DNA of 15,517 nt. It comes from Synechococcus sp. MED850 (GTDB lineage Bacteria; Cyanobacteriota; Cyanobacteriia; PCC-6307; Cyanobiaceae). Each line of letters begins with the position of its first letter. The stretch's first letter is position 1. The stretch is taken from positions 1 through 15,517 of the forward strand of contig PAEP01000003.1 of assembly GCA_002700765.1 (NCBI GenBank). The letters run 5' to 3'. Under the pieces are notes generated by a model. It searched no databases. It had not been told where the DNA came from and saw only the letters and a program-made list of their open reading frames with translations. A program made the position numbers and the translations under genes. Below are positions 13,930-15,517 of the stretch, piece by piece.

Positions 13930-14160
13930 TCAGGCGAACGACGCATCCTGTTTTCTTACGGCTTCATGGGCCATGCGCAAACCTTCCACAACAAAGCAGT
14001 AAGCCTTGTTGCAGACCAGATAACGGCCGTTCCCGACCGCATCAATGGTGGAACCACTGGATGTGGCATAAATCCGGCTTCTGAACGCCATGGGAGCTCC
14101 GATGCTTTGAACCCACTGTTGGTGTTGTGGATTACAGAGGCAATCAGTGTTAAGGCGCAT
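13930..14160 (-). CDS. Small uncharacterised protein
   Basis: A 76-residue frame: MRLNTDCLCNPQHQQWVQSIGAPMAFRSRIYATSSGSTIDAVGNGRYLVCNKAYCFVVEGLRMAHEAVRKQDASFA. The middle part looks like a small mixed alpha/beta domain ending in an amphipathic helix, with four cysteines. I do not recognise it. The start ATG 14160 sits within a small hairpin (AAGGC/GCCTT). An inner ATG (MAFRSRIY, position 14091) is a possible alternative. Its general plan (strand, NGRYL or EGKYL, strand, helix) loosely resembles that of the gene at 14496. Confidence 0.55.
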   Translation of the reverse strand: MRLNTDCLCNPQHQQWVQSIGAPMAFRSRIYATSSGSTIDAVGNGRYLVCNKAYCFVVEGLRMAHEAVRKQDASFA

Positions 14161-14217
14161 TGCCTTCGTGCTGCCGCAACAGAGAGGCTGGAGAGGTGTG
14201 TCTCGCTTCAGCAGGAT

Positions 14218-14442
14218 TCAGACGCCACGCAGGTCTCGTTCCTCCGCTGTTAGGTACTCCTCGACAATTGGTGAGGGTTGACCCTGTTCAAGAGCCGTGA
14301 TCTCCCGCTCAATGTTCTCAACAAACAGCTGATTGCCATTTGTTTTGGCGACGTCAAGAACCAGACGCAGTCTTTCCAGTTGATCGTGGTCGGCCTGATC
14401 CGGATTCATCTCAATCTCTTCTGGTTGGTTCAGATTGATCAT
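14218..14442 (-). CDS. Small acidic uncharacterised protein
   Basis: A 74-residue, strongly acidic frame: MINLNQPEEIEMNPDQADHDQLERLRLVLDVAKTNGNQLFVENIEREITALEQGQPSPIVEEYLTAEERDLRGV. Two amphipathic helices with regular Leu/Ile spacing suggest a helical hairpin. No signal peptide or motif was recognised. The start is ATG 14442, with ATG 14409 as an alternative. It lies 57 bases from the gene at 13930 and 53 bases from the gene at 14496, on the same strand, so the three may be co-transcribed. Confidence 0.65.
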   Translation of the reverse strand: MINLNQPEEIEMNPDQADHDQLERLRLVLDVAKTNGNQLFVENIEREITALEQGQPSPIVEEYLTAEERDLRGV

Positions 14443-14495
14443 CCTGGATCAAGCCGGTCTCGATCTGTCGCGCAGAGTCTCCTTCGCGATAGGGG

Positions 14496-14720
14496 TCAGT
14501 TCCCATTCATGTCGGAGATCGCTTCATGGATGTGTCGACGGATTGCTTGGAGCACAGCTTGGTTTGCCGACATGGCATCTTCGTACAAGCCAAGGTCCCG
14601 GCACTGACCGTTCTGACAGTAGTGAGCGAGGTACTTTCCCTCGCTGGTGGTCTCGATCCACTTCCAATTGATACAGGACGGCAGAACGTGTTCTCGATGC
14701 AGTGGAATCCGTCTCGGCAT
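14496..14720 (-). CDS. Small uncharacterised protein
   Basis: A 74-residue frame: MPRRIPLHREHVLPSCINWKWIETTSEGKYLAHYCQNGQCRDLGLYEDAMSANQAVLQAIRRHIHEAISDMNGN. It looks like a small beta-rich domain (WKWIETTSEGKYLAHYC) followed by a long helix. I do not recognise the family. The start at ATG 14720 was chosen because GGGGG lies seven bases before it; ATG 14726 (adding MT) would leave that motif too close. Confidence 0.6.
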   Translation of the reverse strand: MPRRIPLHREHVLPSCINWKWIETTSEGKYLAHYCQNGQCRDLGLYEDAMSANQAVLQAIRRHIHEAISDMNGN

Positions 14721-14858
14721 GGTCATACCCCCGACAATTGTTCAATCACCGTATGCCCTTTGTGTGCTTTCTGACACCATGTTGATGGTGCTTAATGCCT
14801 ACCGATCAAGTCGGGTTGCTGCGTGTGTCGACAGTCGTGCCCGTCCTTGATCGGCCTT

Positions 14859-14884
14859 GCCCAGATGAACATGCTGTTCAGGGC
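14859..14884. other. Hairpin with TGAACA/TGTTCA palindrome
   Basis: TGAACA-TGC-TGTTCA at 14866-14880 is a perfect palindrome; outside it, GCCC (14859-14862) pairs with GGGC (14881-14884) across a three-base bulge. No T-run follows. It may be an RNA structure or an operator; I cannot say which. Confidence 0.45.
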
Positions 14885-15187
14885 CAGCACAGTGATTCAT
14901 CGGTAACGATCCGTTTGAAGATTGTTTGATCTCATCTTGTTCTCTGCTGATCGATTTGCTGTTTTATTTGATGTTTTCGAGGTGTTTAAAGTTTTTTGTG
15001 ACTGTGCTCGGATGCTGTGGGAATTGGGTGAAGCATAAGAATGTCGTTGGGTTTTACACGTCTTCTCGTTGATTTATGCAAGATTTACGGTATGAATTTA
15101 AACCTAATTTGGTAGTCAAGGTTTTGCTTGCACCATCCAGGGCTTTTAATGATGCAAGTTTCAAATCGTTTTTCGTCCAAGAAAAAA

Positions 15188-15212
15188 GGAGGCCTTAGAA
15201 CCTAAGAGCTCC
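15188..15212. terminator. Hairpin with flanking A- and T-runs, possible bidirectional terminator
   Basis: GGAG and CTTAG (15188-15198) pair with CTAAG and CTCC (15202-15212) around a short loop and a two-base internal mismatch. A run of six A residues precedes it (15182-15187) and AATTTT follows close after, so it resembles a terminator read from either side. The stem is imperfect and modest in G+C. Confidence 0.45.
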
Positions 15213-15251
15213 CTCAATTTTGGTGAATCCTAATTTTGAATTGCGGATCAC

Positions 15252-15517
15252 GTCCCTGTTGTGTTGAACGTTACCGATTTTTGGTGAACCTCTCTGGCGA
15301 AGAGCATGGTCAACACCGTCCTGATCGGATCGAGGCCCACAGATGCCTTTCAATCACAGGGTTTTTCGCCGTACTCAGCCCAACTGTCTTCCACTTCAAC
15401 AGGTCAACATTGTTTGCGTCCTTCCCGTTGCTCGTCTCTGGCAGGGTTCATCACGCTGAGCGGATGCCAAAACCATGCAATGTCTGGAGTTAAGCAGTGT
15501 TGAGTGATCCCCTGTTG
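15252..15517 (-). pseudogene. Possible decayed coding remnant
   Basis: On the minus strand, a single frame from the window edge reads DIAWFWHPLSVMNPARDEQ, stop, VEVEDSWAEYGEKPCD, stop, then KASVGLDPIRTVLTMLFAREVHQK, ending TFNTTGT and a stop. The three pieces stay in one frame and look somewhat protein-like, as expected for a gene that has gained two stop codons. It could equally be chance. I do not recognise a family. Confidence 0.22.

Larger units (their letters stand above)
14727..15517. other. Gene-poor, partly A+T-rich stretch
   Basis: No convincing intact gene in about 790 bases. The part from roughly 14900 to 15240 is clearly richer in A+T than the rest of the window, with T-runs and repeated TTTTGGTGAA near 15220 and 15273. 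Several hairpins occur (14775-14790, 14859-14884, 15188-15212). Beyond 15240 the composition returns to normal and a degenerate minus-strand frame can be read. Plus-strand frames at 15236 and 15306 do not look like proteins. Confidence 0.6.

Noticed and set aside
13702..14253. Plus-strand frame of 183 codons
   Set aside because: It runs through the 13-bp inverted repeat and opposite a small gene, and has no recognisable domain.
14727..15517. tRNA or known small RNA gene in the gene-poor stretch
   Set aside because: No cloverleaf with a TTCGA-type arm, and no Yfr1-like core motif was found by eye.

Overview
The window looks like a chromosomal accessory region of a marine picocyanobacterium of the Synechococcus type. 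It is G+C rich and densely packed with genes. The genes correspond to two sets known from Synechocystis: the sll0783-sll0787 nitrogen-starvation (Nit1C) cluster and the sll1077-sll1082 guanidine cluster. Species and strain cannot be fixed from the sequence alone.

Left part (1-5306, plus strand): a tightly spaced Nit1C operon. It starts with the last codons of a probable Sll0783-type gene, followed by nitrilase, radical SAM enzyme, GNAT acetyltransferase, AIR-synthase-like protein and the small MSMEG_0570-type protein. Two further genes follow in the same direction, an NTF2/SnoaL-like DUF1348 protein and a DUF3050 protein. Start and stop codons overlap or nearly touch through most of the run, so the genes are probably co-transcribed. 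Nit1C clusters have been linked to nitrogen starvation and to growth on cyanide or nitriles; the exact product is unknown.

Middle (5313-6889): a small uncharacterised minus-strand gene and a divergent plus-strand pair (a short protein and a TIM-barrel isomerase/epimerase-like protein). They are separated by an intergenic region carrying a near-perfect CIRCE operator, the HrcA heat-shock repressor site.

Right-centre (6876-12985, minus strand): a complete guanidine-use operon, read right to left. It has a guanidine-I (ykkC) riboswitch, the Ni-dependent guanidine hydrolase gdmH, its HypA- and HypB-like nickel chaperones, a lipoprotein binding protein, a permease, an ATPase, and lastly a Rieske-type non-heme iron oxygenase. 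Five of the six gene junctions are within 3 bp or share a base if the starts chosen here are right; gdmH to hypA is 3 bp and hypA to hypB about 19 bp. The logic is import of a guanidine compound, possible oxidative trimming by the Rieske enzyme, and hydrolysis of guanidine to urea and ammonium. The Rieske oxygenase is the least expected member.

Right end (12972-15517): a string of small minus-strand genes of unknown function, hairpins including a perfect 13-bp inverted repeat, and an A+T-rich stretch of about 790 bases without a convincing intact gene. The two nitrogen-scavenging systems lie tail to tail with only the CIRCE-bearing genes between them, which suggests an alternative-nitrogen island.
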